Shown here piece after piece: positions 46,001 to 53,414 of a DNA stretch of 64,000 nt. Source of the stretch: Candidatus Thiodictyon syntrophicum (GTDB lineage Bacteria; Pseudomonadota; Gammaproteobacteria; Chromatiales; Chromatiaceae). Location of the stretch: positions 2,319,501-2,383,500 of the forward strand of contig NZ_CP020370.1 in the NCBI RefSeq assembly GCF_002813775.1, in the 5' to 3' direction. Every line of letters starts with the position of its first letter. Position 1 is the stretch's first letter. Under the pieces are notes generated by a model. It saw only the letters and a list, made by a program, of their open reading frames with translations, had not been told where the DNA came from and did not search any database. A program made the translations under genes and the position numbers.

Positions 46001-47386
46001 CCGCCGGTTACCCGCATCCCCCGCGCGCGGCTCCCGCGGGTCCAGCCAGGCGACGCGGGGCCAGCGCACCAGGGTTTCCAACCCCGGGTCCGGCCGCCGG
46101 CGGACCAACCCGCGGCCATCGCTGACCACCAGGACGAGGTAGCTTTCGCGCTCGTCGTCCAGGTCCGTCAGGTGGTGCTCATGGCCGTCCGGGGTCCGGA
46201 ACCGGGTCAGGCTTGCCTCGAAGCGTCCATACTTGACCTCGAGGCCGCGCCGCGCCAGCCCGTCGGCCAGCTCGGCCGCAAGCGGGCACCAGGCGCGGGC
46301 CTCGGTGCGCAGGTCGTCCAGGACCAGCACGCGCCGGGCGTGCCGCCGGGGCCGGAAGCGCGGCATCGCCAAGCCCCCCTGGGCGACGGTTGCCGCGACC
46401 GAGGCGGCGGCGTCCAGGTCCCGGCCGGCCACCGGTTCCTGGAAATGACCCAGGGCGTCGGCCAGTTCATCGAGCACCGCCGGCGCAAGCCGTGGGGGTG
46501 GCGGCCCGCCGATGCGGCCGGGGTCGAAGTGCCGCGGACCGGCGTCGTCCCGCCATGGGATGGGCGTCGGGCGCGGCGCTCGGGCGAGCCACCAGCGGAC
46601 CCCCTGGAGCAGGCCGGCGAGCGCGAGCAGGCCGCCGGCGATGGCGAGCGCGGGCGCCCAGGTCGCCCGGGGTTCCCCCGCGATGGACTCGTGCGGACCG
46701 AACCTGGGCATGCCGGCATAGACCCGGGTCGCGACGGTCGGCGGCAGTGCGGGTCCGGGCCCGGGCTCGGTGGGCTGGGTCGTCACCGGTTTAGCAGGAC
46801 CTGTAACGCCGCCGCCCGACAGCCCGGGGCCGGTTACGGGTTCAGGCACCAGTGGCGAGTGCGAATCCCCTGTCAGCACTGCCGCCGCGACCAACAGGAG
46901 CAGCACTGCCGCGAGCCGGACCCAGCGCCGCCGGGACCGGGGCAATGGAGCGGGCGGCCGGACGGGATCTGTCCGGTCGTTCGCCCTCGGGTCAGCGGGG
47001 GTCGATGTCCGAGCCGCAGCGCCCTCGCGCAATGCGCGGATGCGGGTCAAGACCCGGTCGCGCTGCTCGGGGTTCGCCGCCGCCCCGGCAGCGGCGCCGA
47101 AGAAGGCGTCGAACAACCGTTCGTACTCCGATAACTGCTCCGGGTCGCGCACCAGCAGCCCGGCCAGGACCCTGCGCAGGCGGTCCGCCGACCAATCCGG
47201 CGCGGTGCGCAACGCGAGTGCGATCCGCCGGTGCTCCAGCGGGCCGGCCAGGATGCCGATGGACTGAAGCGACGCGATGAACGGCGCCAGCGGGAGCAGC
47301 GGCAGGTCGTCGGGTCCGACGGCATCGGCTTCCCCGCCAGACACCCCGTGAGCGCCAGACAGCAAGTGGAACAAAGGTGCAGACAT
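43007..47386 (-). CDS. Three-TM protein: cytoplasmic vWA-like domain fused to periplasmic PstS-like/OmpA tail
   Basis: A 1459-aa protein and first gene of the minus arm. Residues 1-150: cytoplasmic helical domain. TM1 155-173, a short Pro-rich periplasmic loop, TM2 243-262. Residues 345-485: a vWA-like Rossmann domain (VLVLDDLRTEARAW with degenerate MIDAS, YLVLVVSDGRG), like those of SAV2336/CoxE-type proteins. Residues 510-700: helical. TM3 705-725. Residues 735-1000: periplasmic beta/alpha region. Residues about 1010-1330: PstS-like binding domain (GSNTIGARLAP, SGTYDTFKSLVL). Residues 1345-1459: OmpA domain (LLLLGFADSKG, NPKNRRVEVWLR). The predicted topology is self-consistent and links peptidoglycan to the cytoplasm in one chain. 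ATG 47386 has GGGAGG upstream. The tail is a close copy of the protein at 34.9 kb. Confidence 0.82.
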   Translation of the reverse strand: MSAPLFHLLSGAHGVSGGEADAVGPDDLPLLPLAPFIASLQSIGILAGPLEHRRIALALRTAPDWSADRLRRVLAGLLVRDPEQLSEYERLFDAFFGAAAGAAANPEQRDRVLTRIRALREGAAARTSTPADPRANDRTDPVRPPAPLPRSRRRWVRLAAVLLLLVAAAVLTGDSHSPLVPEPVTGPGLSGGGVTGPAKPVTTQPTEPGPGPALPPTVATRVYAGMPRFGPHESIAGEPRATWAPALAIAGGLLALAGLLQGVRWWLARAPRPTPIPWRDDAGPRHFDPGRIGGPPPPRLAPAVLDELADALGHFQEPVAGRDLDAAASVAATVAQGGLAMPRFRPRRHARRVLVLDDLRTEARAWCPLAAELADGLARRGLEVKYGRFEASLTRFRTPDGHEHHLTDLDDERESYLVLVVSDGRGLVRRRPDPGLETLVRWPRVAWLDPREPRAGDAGNRRIAALGFPRYPASDAGLRAVVRGLLTERAATPNRHAAPARAAVPASGATLARRLEWLLGDALGWAETVALVPPPVSLGLAERLRRHFLPALPAERLARLMALPDSLLTAAGLQLAAPVRATLRTGFERRWSSDQRRQVHDFLYRQFRAEEPKPPDCLAHLGWERRYRWLQLYDPDPKQRTEALARLHALTATPLGGAVRADAALAAELAVLPVLGGRRDAARWRDLLPAQARAIAGEDPLRRVLGRAAAALALAGCLLLGWTGWSVSRPPTEHYLLVTDQGTPGVPLRLAQPVAGDDWQPVGPLQTSARARWDLVPERTYRLSLAWNGTIDSATREADFKASTGGGRRSLHDPVVLDKPCQERLTPHLVRRRCPPDWPDDTRTPWQPDYRGPVAEDDRDAILVVGLALQDPRAPAIADTRLLMKALLNNRSVDWFYEIAEAIPAVRDGQGPLPVTRDLAGEWEAILADLAPWGDRTQLAWWQHGEGLPTANPTADPTAPARDRFQRIDRILPAAGDTWAGLAGRALLALEPLRVAALSAAPTGPRVPELRLAGSNTIGARLAPRLVEAYLEELGARFGPWQSVQEPVEVGGQVRQEQSRLLEVTSAPPGVPVPSRILVRPYGSSTAFRALAAGQAEIGMASRPVKAEEVVQLAEIGDMTSDRNEHIIALDAIAVIVHPGNRVASLTLDQLKRIFACEITDWSQVGGSGGPIQVYARDAKSGTYDTFKSLVLATSEPRSELCSNARRYEDSARLVSDVRGDPNGIGFVSAAYVGEAGTGAKALKLDEGWISVGPSVFAVKTEEYPLSRRLFFYTPDRQSDFVQGFIRFAKSDAGQLIVSAGGFSDLRIGDSGSQEAFKHRLSTTCAVSIDAQDPKRLGGLIRDTQGADRLSITFRFRTGSLDLDNRAADDLDRVVAFLQQPENQGRQLLLLGFADSKGPYQANCNLSQIRADKVAARLRALGIQPALVRGYCEEAPVACDDPSQRDGNPKNRRVEVWLR

Positions 47387-47611
47387 CGGCAGGGACCTCC
47401 CGCTCGGCTGGCGTTGCGGTTCGTGGGCGCCTTCGCAGGTTCCGATCGGCACCGATGGTGCCAGTGGGCGGCCCGCTCCGGTCGGTCCCACAGGACTCCG
47501 CCCGGCAGCGGTACAGGCCGTGATCCGTATCCTTGCCCGTACTGGCGATGAAGGATAATCTACGCAACGGATCGACAACTAATCAATCGCGGCGCTCGCA
47601 GGATGGTATTG
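47387..47611. promoter_or_regulatory. Divergent promoter region of the two main arms
   Basis: The only divergent gap inside the island. Plus strand: TTGCCC (47533-47538) and GATAAT (47554-47559) with a short 15-nt spacer. Minus strand: a TTGATT followed by TAGATT at 18 nt spacing reads the other way through the same block. The candidate promoters overlap, so expression of both arms could be coordinated by one regulator. No regulator gene is encoded next to it. Confidence 0.4.
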
Positions 47612-48497
47612 ATGGTGGACGACGGCTCCAGGAGACCTCGCACCGACCCGCTGATCGTGCGCCTGCTGGGACTCGAGTTCGAGTTGCGGGAGCCGTGGCA
47701 TAAGGGCGTGGCACTGGGCGCGCTCGTATCGGCGCTGTTGTGGGTCCTCGGCGTCTTGTTCGGAGGTTTCGGGCCGCCGCCTGGTGTAGATCCACCGGGG
47801 ACGGGGCCAGCCCTGGCCCCAGTGCAGATCGGGATATTCATCGACTTCAATATCTTTGGACCTCCTGCGCCTGGCGCCCCCCCCGTGGCGGGCCCTCCCG
47901 GAGAAGGGCCCCCGCGGCGAGGGTGGCGTCCCCGCGGGCGGGGTCTACCACTGGGACGTAACGGATTTCGCCACGACCGATCGCCGCGGTCAGCCCGTGC
48001 GCGTCCAGGTGGGCCACATCTCAGGCCCCTTCGGCTGGTCGTTAGCCGCCGTGGATCGTATCCAGATCGGGGCGAGGCCCGCACGGGATCTCCCCCTCGC
48101 GGAGCTGATGTCCCATCTCGGCGCGAGTGAGAACCGACCGGTCGTCGCGGTCGGCATGGCCTCCCACGAGGGCGATGTGGCGGCCGAGGAAAACCGGGCG
48201 CAGGCGCGCTCGGACAACCTCGCCGCACAGGCCATGCGCCATCTGACGCAGGCGCCGAAGATCGGCACGTTGAACCTCGGGCGCCGCGTCGGCAATACCG
48301 TGCCGCGTGAGCAAAGCGTCTACGAGCGGCCGGTCGCCCTGGCCGTGGTCATCGAAGGGGCAGACAGCCCGGACCTGCCGCGGGTCATCGGCGAGGCGTT
48401 GGTCCGCGCGTACGAGACGCGGCGATTCCCGATCGATGCGCGGGACTATTCGCGTTTCGCACACACCGTCGAGTCGTTCCAATGGGTGAGGAATTGA
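47612..48497 (+). CDS. Membrane protein with OmpA-like domain, apparently frameshifted
   Basis: Two frames combine to one protein of about 294 aa. Frame one from ATG 47612 gives RTDPLIVRLLGLEFELREPW, a membrane helix (VALGALVSALLWVLGVLFGG) and a Gly/Pro-rich linker. Frame two continues with RGEGGVPAGGVYHWDVTDF and an OmpA-like segment (VVAVGMASHEGDVAAEENRAQARSDN cut here for brevity at its core) to the stop at 48497. The switch lies between 47870 and 47925, which includes a run of eight C at 47877-47884; one extra base explains it. This is either a homopolymer sequencing error, phase variation, or a recent mutation. ATG 47612 is preferred over 47603 because AGGA is better spaced. Confidence 0.6.
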
Positions 48498-50881
48498 CCG
48501 CCACGGGGCGCCAGGGCGACGTCGCGCCAACCGGTGCGGGTGATGCGCAGACCGCCGCCCGGTCCGGCCAGCCGGGTCCGCGGCTGTCGGTCTCCCAGCC
48601 GGATGCTGCGACGGTCAGGCTCACCCTCGCCGGGGTCGGTGCGCTGCCCCCGGCGCCGCTGTTCGCGCTGCGCCGGGACGACGGCACCTATTTCGATCCG
48701 AACGGGGGCCGTGCGCAGTCGCCATTGCCCTTTCCCGCCCCGCATCGACGCGACGGCGACCGTTTGGCGGTGGACCTCCCGGACTTGCTGTGGCTGACCG
48801 CGACCGATCCCGGCCGGGATCTGATGCTCGAGGTCTGGCGCGACGGCGACACCGCGCCAATGATCACGTCGGCCCCCTGGCCCCGTGACGAGGAGGCGAG
48901 TCCGTCGCCGGTGCCCCCTCCCGTCGGGTCAGAGCCCGAGCCGCGCCAGGGGCGACGGATCAACCGGCTGCGGTTGCGCCCCGGCAGCTTTGCGATCGAC
49001 CCGCTGCTGCCGAACCAACTCGCCCCGGCCGCGGTCACGGGGATCGAGGCCAGCGTCGCAACGGACGTGGACGGGGACACCGGCGTCCGGGTCGAGGTCG
49101 CGCGGGAGGCGCAGGCGATCAGGATCGACCTCCCCGCCGGTGCGCCGGTGCTGCATCGCTTGCGTTATCGACTGGACCTGGCCGATGCCCCCCCGGTGGT
49201 CGGCGACATTCGCATCCTGTATTTCAAAGCGTGGGTCTGGGCGGCACTGGGCCTGTTCGTGCCGGCGGTCGCGCTGCTGCTCTGGTGGTTGACCGTTTCG
49301 CTGGCCGCGCCGCTGCTGGCTCGCGACGATCGGGTGACGCTGGCCGCCGGCGGGGAGGCGTTGGTCGATTTCCTGGCCAATGACCGCCTGCCCGGCGACC
49401 CAGGTGTCAGCCTGGGCCCAGTGGACGCCTGCGGCGTGTCGGCCGAAGCGGTCGGCGCGGGGCGCGCAACCCGGGCGCGGCTCCAGGCGTCCACGGCGGC
49501 GGTGGGCGACTGTGCGATCCCCTATCGCCTGACCGGTGGCGGCCTCACCAGCACCGCCGTGATCCGGGCGCGGGTCGAGCCGCGCCCGCTGCACGCGCGC
49601 GAAGACCGCTTCGCCGTGCCGCGCAACGGCAGCCTGGCGCTCGACCTGATCGCCAACGACGAATTACCGGCGCCCCCCGCGCGCGCTGCGGTGACCGTAG
49701 AACTCGACCGCGAGGGCCTGATCGGCGAGCTGCGGGAGACGGACGTGCCCGGCCAGGTGCGCTATATCGCGCCCTATGGTGTCGAGCAGGCGGATCGCTT
49801 CCGCTATCGCCTGACGTCCGACGGGCAAATGTCCGAGTGGGCGCAGGTCGAGGTGCAGATCGGTCGCGGCGCCTCCGGGTCGCCCCCGCCGACGGACCTG
49901 CCAAAGCCGCGGGAGCCGATCGGCCTGGAGGCCGTGGACGACCGGTTCGACGCGGCGACCGGCTTGCCGCGCACCTTCGACGTACTGGCCAACGACCGTT
50001 TCGACCGTGCGGCCGGGGCACCGCCGCCCGGGTTGACGCTCACCCGCTCAGCAACGGGCGTCGCGGCCAGCCTGTCGCCGGACGGTCGGCTGCGGATCGA
50101 CACCGCGGGCCCAGCAGCTGGCGCAGCGGCCGTCCTGGAATACCGCCTGACCCAAGCCGATCGCGGCGACACGGCGCAGGTCACAGTGCAACTGCCGCCG
50201 CCCGCAGCCGGACCCACGGCACCCCCGCCGGGATCGGCCACGGCCTGTCGATCCGCCCCCGGCGAGCCGGCCTTTGTGCTGATTCCAAAAGGCCAATACG
50301 CACGGCCCGCCAATCCTGGCCGCGAACTGGCGCGCGGCCTGGACGCCTTCGCGCAGGCCGACATCGACCTGGGCGGCCCGGATGGCGGCTTTCCGGTGGT
50401 GTTGGAGCAGGACATCTGCCTCCAGCGGGAGGAAGTTTCGGCACGGGCCTACTTCGAGTACGCGGACCACACGCCGGGTCAGCAAGAACAGGCCCAACTC
50501 GTTCGCGGCACGATGGAGCAGATGAAGGCAATGATGAAAGCGGAAGGCACAAGCGACTCGCCGGTCTTCTCCCTCGCCAGCCGAGATGCCGAGGGTTTCC
50601 TGGCATACATGCAGCGCCAGCACCGGCGGGACTACCGGTTGCCAAGCGTGCGCGAATGGCTGGCCGCGCTGTTGTACGCCGTTGCCAACCGGGATCAGGC
50701 GCTTGAGGTCAGCCTCCGGCGGCGGGTGCGGGAGTTTTCCGCGGACCGCACCGCAGGGGGGCAAGTCCTGGCACTCGGCCCATCGGAGATGCACGACCGG
50801 CGCTGGATCGAGGAGGCGGATCCGGCCGTGCCGGTCCTGGATGCGGGTCTGCGGCTGGTCAGGCCGCCGGAGGCGCCATGA
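48482..50881 (+). CDS. Single-pass protein with Ig-like repeats and formylglycine-enzyme-like C-terminus
   Basis: A 799-aa protein. Residues 1-250 are cytoplasmic beta domains with Pro-rich linker. A membrane helix spans 251-275 (AALGLFVPAVALLLWWLTV). Residues 283-580 hold three Ig/cadherin-like domains, each with an FLANDRLPG, LIANDELPA or VLANDRFDR motif. Residues 590-799 resemble the FGE/SUMF1 fold, with FVLIPKGQY at its start and YRLPSVREWLAALLYA as the usual YRLPTEAEWEYA helix. The active-site cysteines of true formylglycine enzymes are not evident, so a binding role (C-type-lectin-like) is more likely than catalysis. It overlaps the preceding gene by 16 nt and the next by 4 nt. Confidence 0.7.
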   Translation: MGEELTATGRQGDVAPTGAGDAQTAARSGQPGPRLSVSQPDAATVRLTLAGVGALPPAPLFALRRDDGTYFDPNGGRAQSPLPFPAPHRRDGDRLAVDLPDLLWLTATDPGRDLMLEVWRDGDTAPMITSAPWPRDEEASPSPVPPPVGSEPEPRQGRRINRLRLRPGSFAIDPLLPNQLAPAAVTGIEASVATDVDGDTGVRVEVAREAQAIRIDLPAGAPVLHRLRYRLDLADAPPVVGDIRILYFKAWVWAALGLFVPAVALLLWWLTVSLAAPLLARDDRVTLAAGGEALVDFLANDRLPGDPGVSLGPVDACGVSAEAVGAGRATRARLQASTAAVGDCAIPYRLTGGGLTSTAVIRARVEPRPLHAREDRFAVPRNGSLALDLIANDELPAPPARAAVTVELDREGLIGELRETDVPGQVRYIAPYGVEQADRFRYRLTSDGQMSEWAQVEVQIGRGASGSPPPTDLPKPREPIGLEAVDDRFDAATGLPRTFDVLANDRFDRAAGAPPPGLTLTRSATGVAASLSPDGRLRIDTAGPAAGAAAVLEYRLTQADRGDTAQVTVQLPPPAAGPTAPPPGSATACRSAPGEPAFVLIPKGQYARPANPGRELARGLDAFAQADIDLGGPDGGFPVVLEQDICLQREEVSARAYFEYADHTPGQQEQAQLVRGTMEQMKAMMKAEGTSDSPVFSLASRDAEGFLAYMQRQHRRDYRLPSVREWLAALLYAVANRDQALEVSLRRRVREFSADRTAGGQVLALGPSEMHDRRWIEEADPAVPVLDAGLRLVRPPEAP

Positions 50882-53391
50882 GTTGCCGCCGCGCGTTGGT
50901 ACCGATCGCCGCTGCCTGGCTTGGCCTGGTCGTTGCGTCGCCGTTGGCGGCCGCGCAGGGGCTACCACCGCTCCCGGTCGCGCTGCTGGGGTCGTTGCGG
51001 CCCACTGCCGCAGCCCCATTGATGCCGGCCCTGCCGGTCGGGCTCATCCAAGGCTTGGGTCCGGTACCCGCGCCATCTGCGGCCCGGCTGCCGCCGCTGC
51101 CGGTGGGGTTGCTCAGGGACATGACGTCGGTGGCGGGCACGCCCCCGGCACCCTGGCCGCCGTTGCCGGTCAAGCTACTCCAAGGCATGGCGCCGCAGGT
51201 TGGCCCGCCCCCGCTCGCGTGGCCGCCGCTGCCGGTCAGGCTGCTCCAAGGCATGGCCCCGGTCGCTGCGCCACCCCCGCCCGGTTGGCCGCCGCTTCCG
51301 GTTGCCTGGCTGAATGGCCTCGGTCCTTATCAGCCGTTGCCGACACAGCCACCGTTGCCCACCGCGCTGCTCCGGTCCCTGGGGCCAGTGACGCCGCTGG
51401 CGTTCCGCGTCAAGTTGCCGGGCGGGCTGACCTCGCGGATACCCCAAGGCACCGTGGCCCCAGCCCTCAAACTGGTGCCGCTTGATGCGCAAGGGACGGC
51501 CATCGGCGCCTGCACCGCAAGCTGGGAGGCGCCAACCAGCAGCATCGCCGCCGCCTGCGATCGGGCCCCGCGGTACGGGTTTCAATGGGGCGTCGTCGAA
51601 AGCGAGGCGTTCGGGCAACCCGAGGCTGGCGCCACGGTGGAACTGACTGAGCAGCAGTTGACCGTCAACGCGGACGTGACCATCCCGGACGCCTGGTTCG
51701 CGCTACGCGGTCAGCCCTCACCCGTGCAGCGAGACGTCAAATTGCCGCTGCCCCTCGCAGACCTGCTGCGGGTCCATACCGCGCCTTACAGCGTCGAACA
51801 GGCAGTTCAAAACGTCACTGGCGCGACCGCGGGTATCGATCTCCCTTGCCAACTCCAGCTCCGGCTCACTGACCCTGGGCTACTGACGCGACTGCTGTTC
51901 GGATCGCAACCCGTTGCAGCGGCGGAACCCTGTGTGCGCGTTCGCCTGAACTATCCCCCGGCCTGGCACGGCGGTGCCGCGAGCGCAGTTGTGCCGGAAG
52001 TTAAACCTGCGAACGGCAAGGCCATCCGCTGCCAACAGGCACAGATCGGGCAGTTCACCTGCGTCTTCGACCGCGCACTCGAGGCGCCCGCGGTGACGGT
52101 GGGCTGGGGCCCCGGGTTTGCTAAGGACCTCATTCGGCCGACCCCGCCTGCTGCACCGACGTGGGAGTCGGAACAGGCGTTGAAGGCGCCAACTCTCGCG
52201 TTCGAGAGTCAGGACCAGGACAGCATCCGCTTCACGGCCGTTCAGATGCGGCTGTGCCGTGGTGCGGACGAGTCCGCTTGTTGCCCAACGGCGTTCAAAC
52301 GACTGACACCGCTGCCATCGGTGACGGACTTCGGCTGCGAGCGCGACAAGTCCCTGCCCGACCATCTGCGCGCGACCCTGAGCACCAAGAACCTGAATGC
52401 GCCCCGTGGCGGCGTCTACCGCGAGACCGTGGAGATCGTCACACCGATAGCCGACCTCTCCCGATTGTTCGACACCGCACGCGATCAAGCCTTTCTCGGC
52501 TATCCCGTGGCCGTTGCGGTCACCGACCACCGCGTCGATGGCCGATCGGTCCGCCTCTACCCGAACCTCGCCGCGTGCGAGCGCGACGACAGTGAGTTTC
52601 AGAGCGCCTCCTTCGCCTTCGATCCCGGGGCACGGGACGGATTGCACCTGCTGGCGGGCTACCATCTGCAGCAACAGGGTGCGATCGCGTTCGCCGATCG
52701 GCGCGGACTGGTCTCCGGATGCACTACGGGCGGGACTCTGGTGAAACCGGGCAACCAAGAGGTACTCCGGTTCGACCAACCGCCGCTGCTGGTCGATGAC
52801 GGCAAACGGACGCTGGTGGTCCTGACCGCGACCGCAGACTTTGGCAAGGACAACATGCTTCGTGTCGGTCGCGCCTTGGGCGAACTGTTGAACCCGCGGC
52901 TGGACGCCGACACGCCGACGCCGAGCCCCCTGATACTGCTGCGCCTGGAACCGAACGGCAGCGTCGCGCCCGTCGCGGACCTCTCCAACCTGCGCCGACT
53001 GGATCCCGGAGCGGTCCGGGAGCGGCTCGAGCGGATCGCGGACCTGGGTGGCATCGGCCAGGACCCGCTGCAGGAACTGCAAACGATCGAGACTTGGCTG
53101 TTGAGCCAGGAGCTCCCCGTCGGGGCCATCCTGTATGTCGGCCCCGCCCGCGCGGGCAATCTTGACCGACGCCTGCTCGGACCGCCCCTGGCATGGCAGC
53201 GGGAAGGCGTGCGACTGTCCATCGTCGTCGCAACCGACCAGCCCCAGCGACTTGGCGGTGCCGACCCCTGTGCGCCCTGGCGGGAGCAGGTCGGCGTGGC
53301 GGATGCGGACTGTCTGACCTTGGGGACCGAGAACGGGTCGAACCTCGAACAATACCTGGAGCAGCGGTTGCCCCATGCACCGCGCAACTGA
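50878..53391 (+). CDS. Secreted PPLPV-repeat protein, unknown
   Basis: An 837-aa exported protein. The signal peptide (ALVPIAAAWLGLVVASPLAAAQG) is followed by seven tandem units of about 22 residues with consensus PPLPVxLLxGhxP between residues 29 and 175. The remainder is a set of beta-rich domains with paired cysteines (for example around CRGADESACCP, suggesting disulphides), and a Rossmann-like C-terminal part (TLVVLTATADFGKDNMLRVG, VRLSIVVATDQPQRLG) that may be a vWA relic without MIDAS. It is translationally coupled to the preceding gene (ATGA). Its location outside the cytoplasm suggests a periplasmic or surface part of the machine. Confidence 0.65.
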   Translation: MSCRRALVPIAAAWLGLVVASPLAAAQGLPPLPVALLGSLRPTAAAPLMPALPVGLIQGLGPVPAPSAARLPPLPVGLLRDMTSVAGTPPAPWPPLPVKLLQGMAPQVGPPPLAWPPLPVRLLQGMAPVAAPPPPGWPPLPVAWLNGLGPYQPLPTQPPLPTALLRSLGPVTPLAFRVKLPGGLTSRIPQGTVAPALKLVPLDAQGTAIGACTASWEAPTSSIAAACDRAPRYGFQWGVVESEAFGQPEAGATVELTEQQLTVNADVTIPDAWFALRGQPSPVQRDVKLPLPLADLLRVHTAPYSVEQAVQNVTGATAGIDLPCQLQLRLTDPGLLTRLLFGSQPVAAAEPCVRVRLNYPPAWHGGAASAVVPEVKPANGKAIRCQQAQIGQFTCVFDRALEAPAVTVGWGPGFAKDLIRPTPPAAPTWESEQALKAPTLAFESQDQDSIRFTAVQMRLCRGADESACCPTAFKRLTPLPSVTDFGCERDKSLPDHLRATLSTKNLNAPRGGVYRETVEIVTPIADLSRLFDTARDQAFLGYPVAVAVTDHRVDGRSVRLYPNLAACERDDSEFQSASFAFDPGARDGLHLLAGYHLQQQGAIAFADRRGLVSGCTTGGTLVKPGNQEVLRFDQPPLLVDDGKRTLVVLTATADFGKDNMLRVGRALGELLNPRLDADTPTPSPLILLRLEPNGSVAPVADLSNLRRLDPGAVRERLERIADLGGIGQDPLQELQTIETWLLSQELPVGAILYVGPARAGNLDRRLLGPPLAWQREGVRLSIVVATDQPQRLGGADPCAPWREQVGVADADCLTLGTENGSNLEQYLEQRLPHAPRN
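50962..51402 (+). repeat. Seven in-frame tandem repeats of about 66 bp
   Basis: Units read (W/L)PPLPV(K/R/G)LLQGMAP with variable Pro/Ala spacers. The three central copies are the most alike in DNA, sharing TGGCCGCCG-TTGCCGGTCA-type starts. In-frame unit gain or loss could change length between strains. Confidence 0.85.
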
Positions 53392-53400
53392 CCACAGTGA

Positions 53401-53408
53401 AGAAGGAG
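53401..53408 (+). promoter_or_regulatory. Consensus Shine-Dalgarno site
   Basis: AGAAGGAGG lies 6-7 nt before ATG 53415. It fixes the start of the secreted vWA protein, whose frame is open far upstream. Confidence 0.85.
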
Positions 53409-53414
53409 GGTGTC

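Noticed and set aside
50962-51402. CRISPR array
   Set aside because: The repeats are in-frame protein repeats of 66 bp with related spacers, inside a signal-peptide-bearing gene; no cas genes are present.
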